A stretch of DNA of 64,000 nt from a bacterium (GTDB lineage Bacteria; Electryoneota; RPQS01). The notes under the pieces were generated by a model, which did not search any database, was not told the origin of the DNA, and saw only the letters and a program-made list of their open reading frames with translations. A program made the position numbers and the translations under genes. The stretch is from contig JADJEH010000017.1 in NCBI GenBank assembly GCA_016702305.1, positions 706,646-770,645 of the forward strand, in the 5' to 3' direction. Shown piece after piece: positions 54,336-63,917 of the stretch (the first letter of the stretch is position 1; the number at the start of each line of letters is the position of its first letter).

Positions 54336-55513
54336 CATCCGGAGTTCAGACCATCCTGATACGGGTGGGGTTCGCGGTCTTGTTCTTAGTGCAAACCGTA
54401 GCATTTGGACAATGGACGGAACCAGTGCTGATGCGGCCGCCAATCAATGTTGATCCGCCAGGAAGTTATTACTATTCAACAATTTCGGCAGATGGTCAAG
54501 TCCTTTGCATGACGATTTACCAAGGGGCACCTAACGATGATGATGTTTACATTTCCGAGCGGATTGACGATTCGACATGGACAACTCCGGTCAATGCCGG
54601 GCCAAACGTGAATAATGAGGGCCGGAATCTTAGCCCTTCGATCACGTCCGACCGCCAACGCCTCTACTTTGTCTCCTACCATGAAGGTTCCTACGACATA
54701 TTTGTGTCACATCGAACCGGACCGGACTGGGATGACTGGTCCCCGAAAGAACAGCTACCTGAGCCAATCAATCGCGGGCGTGAATTCACGGGGCAGATAT
54801 CCTTTGATGATTCAACCCTTGTCTTTACTTCAACAGGACAGCCCGGCATGCATGAAGGCGGAGACGCGGCCTTCACGAGCCGCTTACAGCCGGATGGCTC
54901 ATGGTCAGAACCCGAAGAAATCGCGTTTCATTTGTACGATCCAAGCGGTTTTGTCTCACCATGTTTGACCATGAACGGAGAAGTTTTTGTATATGGTCAA
55001 CGATGGGGACATAACAATCCTGAGATTCTCTATGCCATGCGCACGGACTCGGGCTTTAGCGCAGCAATTCGCTGCGACTCCACTATCAATACGGAATGGT
55101 GGGATTCCGGACCAAGCTGTCCTGCAGATGGATCTATCTTGATTCTTGATAGCCGTCGCAATCCACCAAACGGGGCAGCTCGGCTTTACGAGGCCCGGCG
55201 AGTGTTCACGAATACAGATGAGCCAAGTAGAGGATCGAGCCCTATACCTACCATTCGGGTTTCCCCGTCATTTGGGAGTTTTGGAACAGTGTTTGAAATT
55301 GCACTACCCTCACGTCTTGCCGGCTCAGAAATTAGGATTTACAATATTAGCGGCCAAATAATTGAAAGCCTGCAGGCAAATAGACAAGACCAAACTATAT
55401 TTTCATGGAAAGGCGGAAATTATGCGAAGGTTAACTTGTCATCCGGCATCTACTTCATTCATGCGCGCAATAAAACACAATCAGGAGTTGGCAAAGTCTT
55501 ATTGTTGCGCTAA
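54299..55513 (+). CDS. Secreted WD40/PD40-like propeller protein with sorting domain
   Basis: 404 residues, intact relative of the broken 22829-24047 gene. The start ATG at 54299 has AGGGAG upstream. Signal peptide 'ILIRVGFAVLFLVQTVAFGQ'. PD40/TolB-like blades: 'YYSTISADGQVLCM', 'RNLSPSITSDRQRLYFVS', 'GQISFDDSTLVFTSTGQPG', 'WDSGPSCPADGSILILDS'. The end 'SEIRIYNISGQIIESL' and 'LSSGIYFIHARNKTQ' is a sorting domain. Probably a surface-anchored binding protein. The stop is followed within ten bases by the M6-like protease frame, so they are co-translated. Confidence 0.78.
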   Translation: MNRLNSTATTRISSGVQTILIRVGFAVLFLVQTVAFGQWTEPVLMRPPINVDPPGSYYYSTISADGQVLCMTIYQGAPNDDDVYISERIDDSTWTTPVNAGPNVNNEGRNLSPSITSDRQRLYFVSYHEGSYDIFVSHRTGPDWDDWSPKEQLPEPINRGREFTGQISFDDSTLVFTSTGQPGMHEGGDAAFTSRLQPDGSWSEPEEIAFHLYDPSGFVSPCLTMNGEVFVYGQRWGHNNPEILYAMRTDSGFSAAIRCDSTINTEWWDSGPSCPADGSILILDSRRNPPNGAARLYEARRVFTNTDEPSRGSSPIPTIRVSPSFGSFGTVFEIALPSRLAGSEIRIYNISGQIIESLQANRQDQTIFSWKGGNYAKVNLSSGIYFIHARNKTQSGVGKVLLLR

Positions 55514-55520
55514 GAGTTGC

Positions 55521-58500
55521 TTGGTTTTAATTCTATGGATCATACTGTTGCCGCAGTTGAACGTCGCAACCGCCCAAATGAATTTTACGTGTGGAACGCC
55601 CGATACTGCGATCCCCTTGCTGGATTACCAGACATTGCCGACACGAGGTACACTAAAAGCATGCATGGTTTGGGCTGGAGTTTGGGATTCGGTGAACAAT
55701 GTCGGACTCCATCCGAGTCAAGATACAGTTTATAGAACTCCTTTTGCAGAAGCGCCCACATGGTATTCAAGTTTTCTCGATCCCGGATGGCCTTACAGTC
55801 TTATCAATTGGGTTGAGACTGTATCGCATGGACAACTGACATTAGATGCAGACACAGGCGACGTACATGTTCGGAATCGCACAACTCGCGAGCGTTACAA
55901 TTATTTTACCGACCCGCAACTGGCATATGACTATTCACTTGGTTGGCCATACGCGAGCCAACTCTTAAGTGAGATTGACGAGGATATTGACTTCTCTGAA
56001 TATGACGCAAATGAAGATGGTGGCGTAGATTTGTTCATGATCATGATGGATTACCCTTTTGATGCCGGACAAGCACACATTAGTTGGTATGAGCTGGTGA
56101 ATGATACACTTCGAATTGACGACTATGTAACTAACGATACAACAGCAGACGGCGATTCGGTTGTTATTCAACAGCAAAGAAGTCTCATTGTTTGGGTAGA
56201 TTCCCGCGTGACTCCGAATGAAAGGAAGAGGAGCACTTGGAATTGCATTTTGACTCACGAATTCTCTCACCTCTATGGCGTTGACCATGAAAGCGGATAT
56301 TATGGAACGGGAGCCTTTGCTCTGATGACTGGAACTGGGTTTGCCGATCCGGACACAGTGACGATTCCGAGTCCATATATTCCTGCGGCCAGCACAGGTT
56401 CCTATTTGAGTTCAATGGGCGGTGAAGAAACACAATATTTCTATTATTCACTTCCGGATTGTCTGATTCTTTCCACTCAGAACAATACGCTTCGAGATTT
56501 CGAAACCTTTGGTGATGCCGTAATGCTTGTGCCCGATCAATTAACAGGTGCAGACGCATTAAACTATTTCCTAGTTACAAATCATCAGCGACGCAATGAT
56601 TTTGAATTTAATTGGCCGGGAACTGGACTGTTGATTACGCATGGGATCGCGCTGCGGAGGACGAAACTGCCCCGCGCTTGCATAAGCGCTTTGATATTGA
56701 GCATCCTATGGGTTTATTCGATTGGATTGAACCGTATGAGGATAGAGACACCGTGGGTGTATTTGTTTGGGGATCTGATACTGCACAGCCAAATTCGATA
56801 GAGGGGCTCGATTCAATGGATTACAATGCAACAGTAGTTGATTCTGCTGTTGTCTACATGTACCCTTTCGGCAGAAGTGGCGGATCGGGCTGTTTTTGGC
56901 AAGCGGGAATGGAGTTCACGCCTTTCACGAACCCTAACACGAACTTGTACAATAGTAACAGCCAATCTGTCACGTCCGATTTGAGCATTTCAAATGTTCG
57001 TTTTGATATCGGAACTGAGACATTTTCGCTTGATGCTTATACCGACCGTTGGGGGGGAACATATCCGAATGACGCAGTCTGGAGAGATACGGTTTTTGTG
57101 GAGTCAACTTTGGCTATTGCATTTACATCAGAATTGACTATCGAGCCGGGAACCATTGTTTGTGTTGACGCTGATGCGGCCATTACAATTGGTGGTTCTT
57201 TGGTCGCTCTTGGCACGGCAAACGAGCGAATTACCTTCCGCGCCAAGGACCCAGGCGAACGCTGGAACGGGTTGACGATACAAAGCGGTTCAGTTGAAAT
57301 GGACTACGTGAACCTACAAGATTTCAAGGACCACGGTATCTACGTTGAATCCCCGGTAGCGCCGATTTCGATTAACCATACGGACTTCGATTGCTCGAAG
57401 TTGAAGTACAATGGCATCGGTCTGCGCTTGTGGAATTCGCCAACCGTCACGCAGCAGGTGCAAAACAGCGCCATGCATTCCGTCCCGTCTGATAGTCATG
57501 TCGTGGGCATGAACCTCTACAACTGTAAGCTGGCCTTCGACAACGTGATCATTGAAGACTGCGATTGGATCAATTCTCTGATCAAGAAGACATCGGGTAG
57601 TTTCACGAATTGCGTATTCCGAGACCGCGCGCAGAACTACGCCGTTCTGTTTACCACTGCGCCGAACACTCCCAACTTCCGCTGCTGCACGTTCGAAAAT
57701 CTGGCGCCATTCTCAGGGACATGGCCCACGACAATTTACTGCTCCGCCGGAACAACGCCCTCGTTCGGTGCCGAAGGAGACGTCGGCGACGGAGCAAGCT
57801 GTACCATCATGGATAGTAGCGACTACCTCCTGACCATGTCCGGCTGTTACACGCTCCCAATCGTGGATTCTGATCCGCCCGTGCCGCCGCAATACGGTTC
57901 CAGCAATGGCGGGCACAACAACTGGATTCAACTAGACGGGGCCGGGAAGTTCTTCAGAAACTTGCGGGACGACCTACTCTGCCAAGAATATCCCTGCACC
58001 GAGCAGTCTTGGAACCCGTGGACATCATCATCAATGTACACACCACAAGGACGCTGGGACTACGAACCGATGTCATTGATGTGGCCTGAGTGCGGCGGCG
58101 GTACCGGCTCAGCAATCCATGATGGCCCATTGGCTCGTGATGAAGACGGCACATTGGATGACGGCGAGTACGATGTGACGATGCATGAAGCGTTGCAATT
58201 TGAGCAGGCCGAGGACTACGCGGCGGCACAGGAGTTGTTCCGCTACGTGGCCGAGAACACGAGCGACACCACGCAGCGTTGGAATGCGCTGACCCATATT
58301 GTCGTCTGCGAGTCGTTCACGCTGGGCGGCGGATCGTGGATGCCAGAGCTGGTTGATGATATGATCGAGCAGCAGAACACCTACGAGAGCCGCGTGCTCG
58401 GCGAACGCCTACGGGCGAGCTTCCATCAAAACCGCGAAGAGTATGACGACGCCATCTTGACCTGCGTGAATCTGCTGGGCAGCGGGTTGACGTTTGAAGA

Positions 58501-58987
58501 TTCCATACAAGTTGCAATGGACCTGTTGGGAATCCAGAGTTCAATTGGTGAAGGAGCGGGAGGCAGCCTCGACGGGATGTCCGCGACCCACATGATCCCC
58601 GCATCCCTCCGCGCCGAAACGTCAGAAGAAGTTCTGCAGATTGAGCGACACTTATTCGCGTTGCTGAGTCCTAACCCGGAGCAACCTAAAGTATCTGCAA
58701 ACATTCCAGTGGAGTTCAAGCTCTATCCTAACCATCCGAACCCATTCAATCCATCAACGCAAATCGAGTTCGACATCCCCGAGGCCTTGCCTGTGACGCT
58801 GACGATCTTCAACTCCCTTGGCCAAACTGTGGCCACGATCATTGGCAAGCCGCTTCAAGCAGGGCACCACACTGTGACATGGGACGGCACGGCTGGCAAC
58901 GGCTCCGAAGTCGCAACGGGTTTGTACGTCTATCAAATCAAAGCCGGGCAGTTCATTGACTCGAAGAAGATGGTGTTGATGCGTTAA
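55521..58987 (+). pseudogene. M6-like secreted zinc protease with beta-helix and sorting domain, one frameshift
   Basis: About 1155 codons. A TTG at 55521 starts a signal peptide ('LILWIILLPQLNVATAQ'). The catalytic domain holds HEFSH from residue 246 ('THEFSHLYGVDHESGYYG'). One base is missing near 56642 relative to element 1 ('LLITHVDRAADD' there), so the rest is read from another frame through 58987. The rest comprises beta-helix, 'NSPTVTQQVQNSAMHS', TPR-like helices and the sorting domain 'YPNHPNPFNPSTQIEFDIPE'. Correcting one base restores the full protein, so this may be a sequencing slip or a recent mutation. Confidence 0.78.
57581..58127 (+). repeat. 547-bp near-identical block shared with 26112-26658
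   Basis: The protease genes of the two elements are almost identical here (one mismatch noticed, 26349 G versus C) while flanking coding sequence is clearly diverged, as after recent gene conversion. Confidence 0.8.
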
Positions 58988-59011
58988 CCGTCGTCTTCAT
59001 TTAGAATCTGA

Positions 59012-59040
59012 AGAGCCTCACAATCGTGGGGCTCTATTTT
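59012..59040 (+). terminator. Terminator of secreted cluster 2
   Basis: AGAGCCTCAC/GTGGGGCTCT (one T-G pair) around AATC, then ATTTT. The CTGGCATAAGA motif starts at the next base. Confidence 0.8.
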
Positions 59041-59051
59041 CTGGCATAAGA
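59041..59051 (+). promoter_or_regulatory. CTGGCATAAGA motif before micro-ORF
   Basis: Exact copy, abutting the preceding terminator and 34 bases before the GTG of a 29-codon ORF. Confidence 0.45.
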
Positions 59052-59085
59052 AGATAGTGAACGTTCATTATCCTTGGAGGCAACT

Positions 59086-59175
59086 GTGTGGCGAAAGATC
59101 CCAATCGAGCTTGCTCTAGATGCAGGCAAAGCTCTGTTAAGACATCTTCGAAACGTCTATCGCGGTAGACGCTGA
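59086..59175 (+). CDS. 29-residue basic micropeptide
   Basis: GTG start with TTGGAGG upstream. The peptide runs 'WRKIPIELALDAGKALLRHL' and ends basic (YRGRR): an amphipathic helix with positive charge. It is flanked by the repeated motif and a perfect terminator, the same unit as at 28082-28247 in element 1. Confidence 0.5.
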   Translation: MWRKIPIELALDAGKALLRHLRNVYRGRR

Positions 59176-59183
59176 CAAATATT

Positions 59184-59210
59184 AAGAGCAGGTTTTCGCC
59201 TGCTCTTTTT
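59184..59210 (+). terminator. Terminator after micro-ORF 59086
   Basis: AAGAGCAGG/CCTGCTCTT perfect stem, loop TTTTCG, then TTT. Confidence 0.9.
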
Positions 59211-59355
59211 AGCTACTTGAACAGCAAGATCACTGGTGATCTCTTGTTGTTCCGCGTTATTGACTTGTGATGCTGATCTTGTTTGATACCGATTTGAACC
59301 CGTGAAATACGCTTCCAAGCAGGTCTATACGAGGTGATCCTGCAACAATCAGACA

Positions 59356-59568
59356 TCAACCGATGGTTGATGCGTTCTCGGCTTCAATTCCTCCGCCCCA
59401 GTAACGGTGTATCTTCTCGCTGAAGGCTTCTGCCCAAGCAGGCAACGGTTCTTGTGGTTTTCTGAACTCTAGCCCGAGATCGTGCATGCGGCGAAGGGTG
59501 AAGTCTTGGCTCCGAAGAGCTGTATTCTGGTTCATCAGGAACTTCATGTACTGCGATGTTGCTCTCAT
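59356..59568 (-). CDS. Small hypothetical protein in replication module 2
   Basis: 70 residues starting MRATSQYMKFLMNQNTALRS, with a mixed helical middle ('FTLRRMHDLGLEFRKPQEPL') and 'AWAEAFSEKIHRYWGGG'. AAAGGA lies upstream of the ATG. It occupies the same relative place as 28728-28961 in element 1 but with different sequence. Not recognised. Confidence 0.5.
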   Translation of the reverse strand: MRATSQYMKFLMNQNTALRSQDFTLRRMHDLGLEFRKPQEPLPAWAEAFSEKIHRYWGGGIEAENASTIG

Positions 59569-60450
59569 TCGTGCGTCCTTTCTTGAATTTTAAGTTGTTG
59601 TTAATAATAGTAATAGTAGTGTAAGCTGAGTATATCCAAGCGATTACCCAAAATAAGCAAGCAACATCTTGTTTTTATTGGGGCCTTGAGTATTATTAAT
59701 AACTTAGTGTTTTCACGAAAAATAACCCAATATTAATAAGCACTTACTAAGAGATTGGTTTTCCAATAGGTTACTCTAAGCCCATTAAAAACAAGGGTCC
59801 AAAAACACCCGTCTGCCAGTAATTTCCACTAAAGCTGGCATGAGTATTATTAATAACTTACGAAAAACGCAAGTCAACAAAAATAAGGGCTTATAACTCT
59901 CAAAAACCCCTGCCAGTTGTGCTCTGTACTCTCCCCGTATATCTTCATTCTCATCATTCTCTTCACTATTCTTTCTTCGTCTGCATATCTCTATATAAAT
60001 ATTACTAAATAACTGGCATTACTGGCTAAAGCATTGATATTCATAAAAAGTCACTGGCCAAAAACGACCCACTTCTGGTAGCGGGAAATTCTAAACTACT
60101 GATATTGTTTCAGCGAACCCTTCCAGCTAACTGGCAGGGTAGTCTTGAGGCAGAACAGGGCAAACCAAGTCTATTGGTTCGGCATCAATCTACTGATGGC
60201 CCAATAACAGGTCTGCCGGCCTCTCTGCGAATTGATCTCGGCCAGAACGTGAAAACGTGCACGATTGGTTCCTTTTGCTCGTCCTAGGCCGTCTAGAGCC
60301 CATCCGACAATTTAGAAGTAGTATTGAGGTAGTAGTGTTGGTGTTAAGTACCTAGATTTCGAACTGCAACGGTACAAGTGTAAAGAGTGAAAAACTTGGT
60401 GACACTGCAGATGAAGTTACTGGTCATGCATGTAGTTGATTTTGCTCGCT
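59569..60450. other. AT-rich non-coding region with repeats upstream of the origin-like site
   Basis: No gene supported. GAGTATTATTAATAACTTA occurs at 59688-59706 and again at 59842-59860. Short ACTGGCA/TGCCAGT words recur in both orientations (~59813, 59835, 59912, 60013, 60053, 60128). It may be a control or accessory replication region. Confidence 0.45.
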
Positions 60451-60595
60451 TGGTGAAGGAAGTGGTGAAAGTGAGGGGTTTTTGGACCCTAAAACTATTT
60501 CTGGCGGGGGACCGCGCCTATGGGATATCCAGTGTATCTATACCCAAAATAACTTTAAGAGATAAGACTCTCACTTCTTTCACTTCCTTCACTCT
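60451..60595. other. Putative replication origin 2: paired inverted iterons around conserved core
   Basis: Left: TGGTGAAGG at 60451-60459 and TGGTGAAAG at 60463-60471 (12-base period). Right: CTTTCACTT at 60577-60585 and CCTTCACTC at 60586-60594 (9-base period). The spacing equals that of element 1, and the enclosed core (CCCTAAAACTATTT, GGGATATCCAGT, AAAATAACTTTAAGAGA) is conserved, but the iteron sequence differs. It lies 70 bases past the primase stop. Confidence 0.65.
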
Positions 60596-60663
60596 TTCAT
60601 GTTATTGCTCAACTTAAGGAGTGATAAATTTGGTTCTTCTGTGAATGCAGTTTATCACTTTCT

Positions 60664-63216
60664 TCACTCATCGAGGGGATCGTCGGGACTCTGGTCGGCA
60701 TAGTGACTTTTCGGGCGAAGGATTTTGAACCCAAGCTGCCGTTTGTTGTTCTTGGAGTCACTTCGCATGGAAATCACGCCCATTCTGATCAATGCTTCGG
60801 TGTAAGCTTTGATTGTGCTGGCACTGCGTAGACCCAGGAAGCTGATTGCTGCGCGGATGTCTTGAAGCTTGACATAAAATTCGCCGCGATATTCGGTCGG
60901 ATCATACCAAAGTTCTTTGATTTGATGGCCGCTGCTGTTTGTAACGGTTTCATGTTTACCCATGACCAGGATCTCTGCCAGTTCTTCGGCTTCCATTTCA
61001 ACACTGGTCATGCTCGATGCGTACAGATCGTCTGCCAGCGGGGTGATGGGGGCTGCGAGGAAGTAGCGGTTTCTGGGATCACGGTTCTTCAATAGGTGTT
61101 CGAAGCGTTCTTTTAGCTCTGTACGGACATAGTGCCCGAGTCGGTCTTCCAACTTAAACTTTATCTCTCTGTCGATCTTGTCATCCGGGACTTCTTTGCA
61201 ATAGTGAATGAAGAAGTTGTTGACCTTCTCGCTGCGCGGCCCTTCACCCCATTTCAGGGCAATGGGTTTGGGGTCGTTGGTTGCAAAGATCAGGTTCAAG
61301 TTGTTTGGCGCATTGAATTCACTTTCATACTTCTTGTTGATCGGCAGCTTATCGCTTCCGGTAATACGTTTCAGTTCGGCATACTGTTCGGGCTTATGTG
61401 AATTTCTGTTCTCGTCTACGAATAGCAGCTTGTTCGTGTACTGCGGATTAAAAGGCTTCACGTCACCGTCCCACAATCCCAACAGCTTCGGATAGATCTT
61501 ACCGACCATGTCGGCAAATGTGTTCTTTCCGGCTGAACGGCTGCCAGCCAAAACAATGACCGGCAGCTGTTGATAGTTTGTATACGTATAAACCGCGAGC
61601 CAATTCTTGATGAATTCAGCATGTTCACCGAATAGTTCTTCAAGAAAGCGATTGATGAGTGCATTGTCCTGTATCTTTGGCGGTATTGCTGGATAGCGCA
61701 GGATAATTGCATTCTCCTCCGGCTCGAACGCGTAGCCGATCTTTTCGCTGTCCGCACTTCCAATTCTGCGCAACTGAAAGTCGTCACTGGAAAAGCTAAG
61801 TTTCGGGTTGTTGAAAACAGCACGCTTAGCGTATTCGAAGTCTTCTTGATTCCGAAAGTGTTCCTTCTTCAGTAACTCGGGGCTGATGTACTTGTTGGCC
61901 CGTGTTTCAATTCGATGTAATTCACCCTTGAAAGCAAACATGCCCGGCGTCACAGGATGTTCGTAATACGCTTTGTTACACTTCTCACACCAGATGTGCG
62001 CGAATCGAAATTCATCAAGCTTCACAAAAGCATCTTGATGGCTGCACACTGGACAAACCACTGGCAGCTTTCCTGTTGCATCACAAAGCATTAATTTTAC
62101 GGCCTGCAAGTCAGCGGTTTCCCAGTCGGCGTCTGCTTTGATCAAATAGTCCTGATCCCAATTCAGTCGAACTAGTGCGGCACTGTCAGCGATGGTGATA
62201 CTTCCCCAACCGGCTGGTGCTTTAGGCGCAGGGCCAGTGATTTCGAACGTTAGTCCCTGTGCGCGAAACCTTTCGTACGTCTGTGGTCCGTGAAAGTTCA
62301 ATACTTCTTCGCGTATGCGTTCAATCTCTGCCTGGTCGAAGTTCGCAGCATCCTGCCTACTTAGTTCAACGAAACGGTCCCAGCCGCCCTTGAACACGAT
62401 GTAGTTCGAACCTAAACCTAGCCAGTGATCGTATTGCCAACCGGTTGGGTCGTTCACCCATTGGGCGACAATTGGACAGTTGACTTCCATCTTTTCAAGA
62501 CCGGGCTGATTCAGTTCAATGCCGGTGCCGTTTCTGGATGGTTGATTGCCGATAGCAATCGCCGCCATAAATGGCTTCACGATGTTCAAGAAGTTCTGGC
62601 TGTCGGCAACCTGCCAGTTCTTTAAGGCGTTGTCGGGGTCTTTACAGACATCACCCGACGCGTCCAGAAAGACAGTTCGTCCGTCGTTGACGCCAAGTCC
62701 CCATTCATCAGCGCTACCGAACAGCGGAAGCCAAATAAAATTACCCAGACCATCATCGCTCTTGGGGAAAATTTCGTTAGCGAAGCTTCCGAATAATTGT
62801 TTCCCGATGCCCCGCAATCCATCGCGCACCGTTCGTGCTGGCAGCGGTTGATCAAATGCAATGTGCAAATGATAACATTGACCGTTTGGATTCTTGCTAC
62901 GCTCCAGAATACTGGGGATAGAAAGCAGTTCCAGTTCTTGTTGATACTGCAGCGCATCAGCAAGCCATCTGTCTTCGTCTTCTGCATCTTGGTGATTTTC
63001 GAACTCGACCACTGCCCATTGGACTGTTCCGTCGGGCAGCAAATTGTATAAACCTAACCTTAACTCGCCTGATAAGTGCTTCTGTAATCTCTTTAATATG
63101 CTGTCACTGACTGACACCGCGATGGATGTGCTCCCGCTGCCTTGTCCGACTCGGTCTTCGCGACCTGCAAACTTAGTACGTAGTTCTTCTATGTAGTTCA
63201 TATTCTTTATCACCAT
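60664..63216 (-). CDS. Primase / SF3 helicase replication protein, element 2
   Basis: 850 residues. From ~residue 400 to the end it is almost identical to the element 1 protein: zinc cluster, Walker A GSRSAGKNT, 'KLLFVDEN', 'LIFATND' and the winged-helix end. The N-terminal ~390 residues are diverged: 'VQWAVVEFENHQD' holds the acidic position and 'CYHLHIAFDQPLPARTVRDG' and 'NEIFPKSDDGLGNFIWLPLF' match AEP primase motifs of another subfamily. It is thus a chimera sharing only the helicase half. Overlaps the DUF5659-like gene. AGGAGAG precedes the ATG. Confidence 0.9.
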   Translation of the reverse strand: MVIKNMNYIEELRTKFAGREDRVGQGSGSTSIAVSVSDSILKRLQKHLSGELRLGLYNLLPDGTVQWAVVEFENHQDAEDEDRWLADALQYQQELELLSIPSILERSKNPNGQCYHLHIAFDQPLPARTVRDGLRGIGKQLFGSFANEIFPKSDDGLGNFIWLPLFGSADEWGLGVNDGRTVFLDASGDVCKDPDNALKNWQVADSQNFLNIVKPFMAAIAIGNQPSRNGTGIELNQPGLEKMEVNCPIVAQWVNDPTGWQYDHWLGLGSNYIVFKGGWDRFVELSRQDAANFDQAEIERIREEVLNFHGPQTYERFRAQGLTFEITGPAPKAPAGWGSITIADSAALVRLNWDQDYLIKADADWETADLQAVKLMLCDATGKLPVVCPVCSHQDAFVKLDEFRFAHIWCEKCNKAYYEHPVTPGMFAFKGELHRIETRANKYISPELLKKEHFRNQEDFEYAKRAVFNNPKLSFSSDDFQLRRIGSADSEKIGYAFEPEENAIILRYPAIPPKIQDNALINRFLEELFGEHAEFIKNWLAVYTYTNYQQLPVIVLAGSRSAGKNTFADMVGKIYPKLLGLWDGDVKPFNPQYTNKLLFVDENRNSHKPEQYAELKRITGSDKLPINKKYESEFNAPNNLNLIFATNDPKPIALKWGEGPRSEKVNNFFIHYCKEVPDDKIDREIKFKLEDRLGHYVRTELKERFEHLLKNRDPRNRYFLAAPITPLADDLYASSMTSVEMEAEELAEILVMGKHETVTNSSGHQIKELWYDPTEYRGEFYVKLQDIRAAISFLGLRSASTIKAYTEALIRMGVISMRSDSKNNKRQLGFKILRPKSHYADQSPDDPLDE

Positions 63217-63448
63217 ATGCTTCTCTCCTTAGCTGAAAAATGAGCGTCTTGAGCATCCTATGTGCGCTCAAGTAGTCTGCGAGATTTACCTGCGCAGTTC
63301 CGTTGTAGAAAGCACGCTCTAGCTTCTTCAACGTGTCCGTATCTTTGAACTCGATCCACACCTGTCCACGGTCGTCGAGTTCTTGCGAAGTCATTTCGCA
63401 TTGATTGCTTGCCAATAGGCAAGACAGTCCAAAATCTTTAGTCTTCAC
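63173..63448 (-). CDS. DUF5659-like small replication-module protein, element 2
   Basis: 91 residues: 'DFGLSCLLASNQCEMTSQEL', 'GQVWIEFKDTD', 'LADYLSAHRMLKTLIFQLRR'. Clear relative of 31995-32273. It overlaps both the upstream gene and the primase gene, so the three form one translationally coupled unit. AAAGGAA lies before the ATG. Confidence 0.72.
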   Translation of the reverse strand: MKTKDFGLSCLLASNQCEMTSQELDDRGQVWIEFKDTDTLKKLERAFYNGTAQVNLADYLSAHRMLKTLIFQLRREAYGDKEYELHRRTTY

Positions 63449-63848
63449 ACTTGCTTCCTTTCATCTTATATGTGTTTCGCGCGTCGCAGGCGTTTACGAA
63501 TGCCTCGACTTTCTCTTGCTCCGAGTATCGGGGATCTGCATAGTCTTCAAGCCTACATCCCTTCGTGTTGATCGGCAGGGAAACGGCTTGCGCGAGCGAG
63601 AGTATTTCGTCAACGAGCAGTTTCTTGTTTATAAAGCTTGGGTGTTTTAATCCACCGCTGTTCCAAATTTCTTCTATGATATCATCGCGTTTCGCAAAGT
63701 CTATGAGCCAGCCCGAGCCACTGCCTGTTCGTAGGTAAAAGTGATTCTTGTACCTGTAAAACCGGTTGCCTTCTACCTTCCATTTTCTGAAGGCCCACTG
63801 CGCTATCTGATGGGACTCCGCCTGCTTCTGTACTTGTGTCATTGCCAT
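63438..63848 (-). CDS. Hypothetical first gene of replication operon 2
   Basis: 136 residues from the ATG at 63848 (AAAGGAA upstream). The N-terminal 'QIAQWAFRKWKVEGNRFYRYKNHFYLRTG' looks like a small beta-hairpin domain found in front of phage primases; a helical C-terminal part follows. It is longer than, and only distantly like, the element 1 protein 32359-32691, but has the same position. Function unknown; perhaps a primase cofactor. Confidence 0.65.
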   Translation of the reverse strand: MAMTQVQKQAESHQIAQWAFRKWKVEGNRFYRYKNHFYLRTGSGSGWLIDFAKRDDIIEEIWNSGGLKHPSFINKKLLVDEILSLAQAVSLPINTKGCRLEDYADPRYSEQEKVEAFVNACDARNTYKMKGSKCED

Positions 63849-63884
63849 AGTCAATTCCTTTCATGGTTGTGTGTCTTCCGGCAC

Positions 63885-63917
63885 AAAAAAAGGCCGGACA
63901 TTGTGTTATGTCCAGCC
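63885..63917 (-). terminator. Leader terminator/attenuator of replication operon 2
   Basis: On the minus strand GGCTGGACAT/ATGTCCGGCC forms a 10-bp stem followed by seven T, ~37 bases upstream of the first gene. Stem sequence differs from the element 1 hairpin but the arrangement is identical. Confidence 0.75.

Noticed and set aside
59688..59860. CRISPR array
   Set aside because: Only two 19-bp repeats with a 135-bp gap, no regular spacers and no cas genes.
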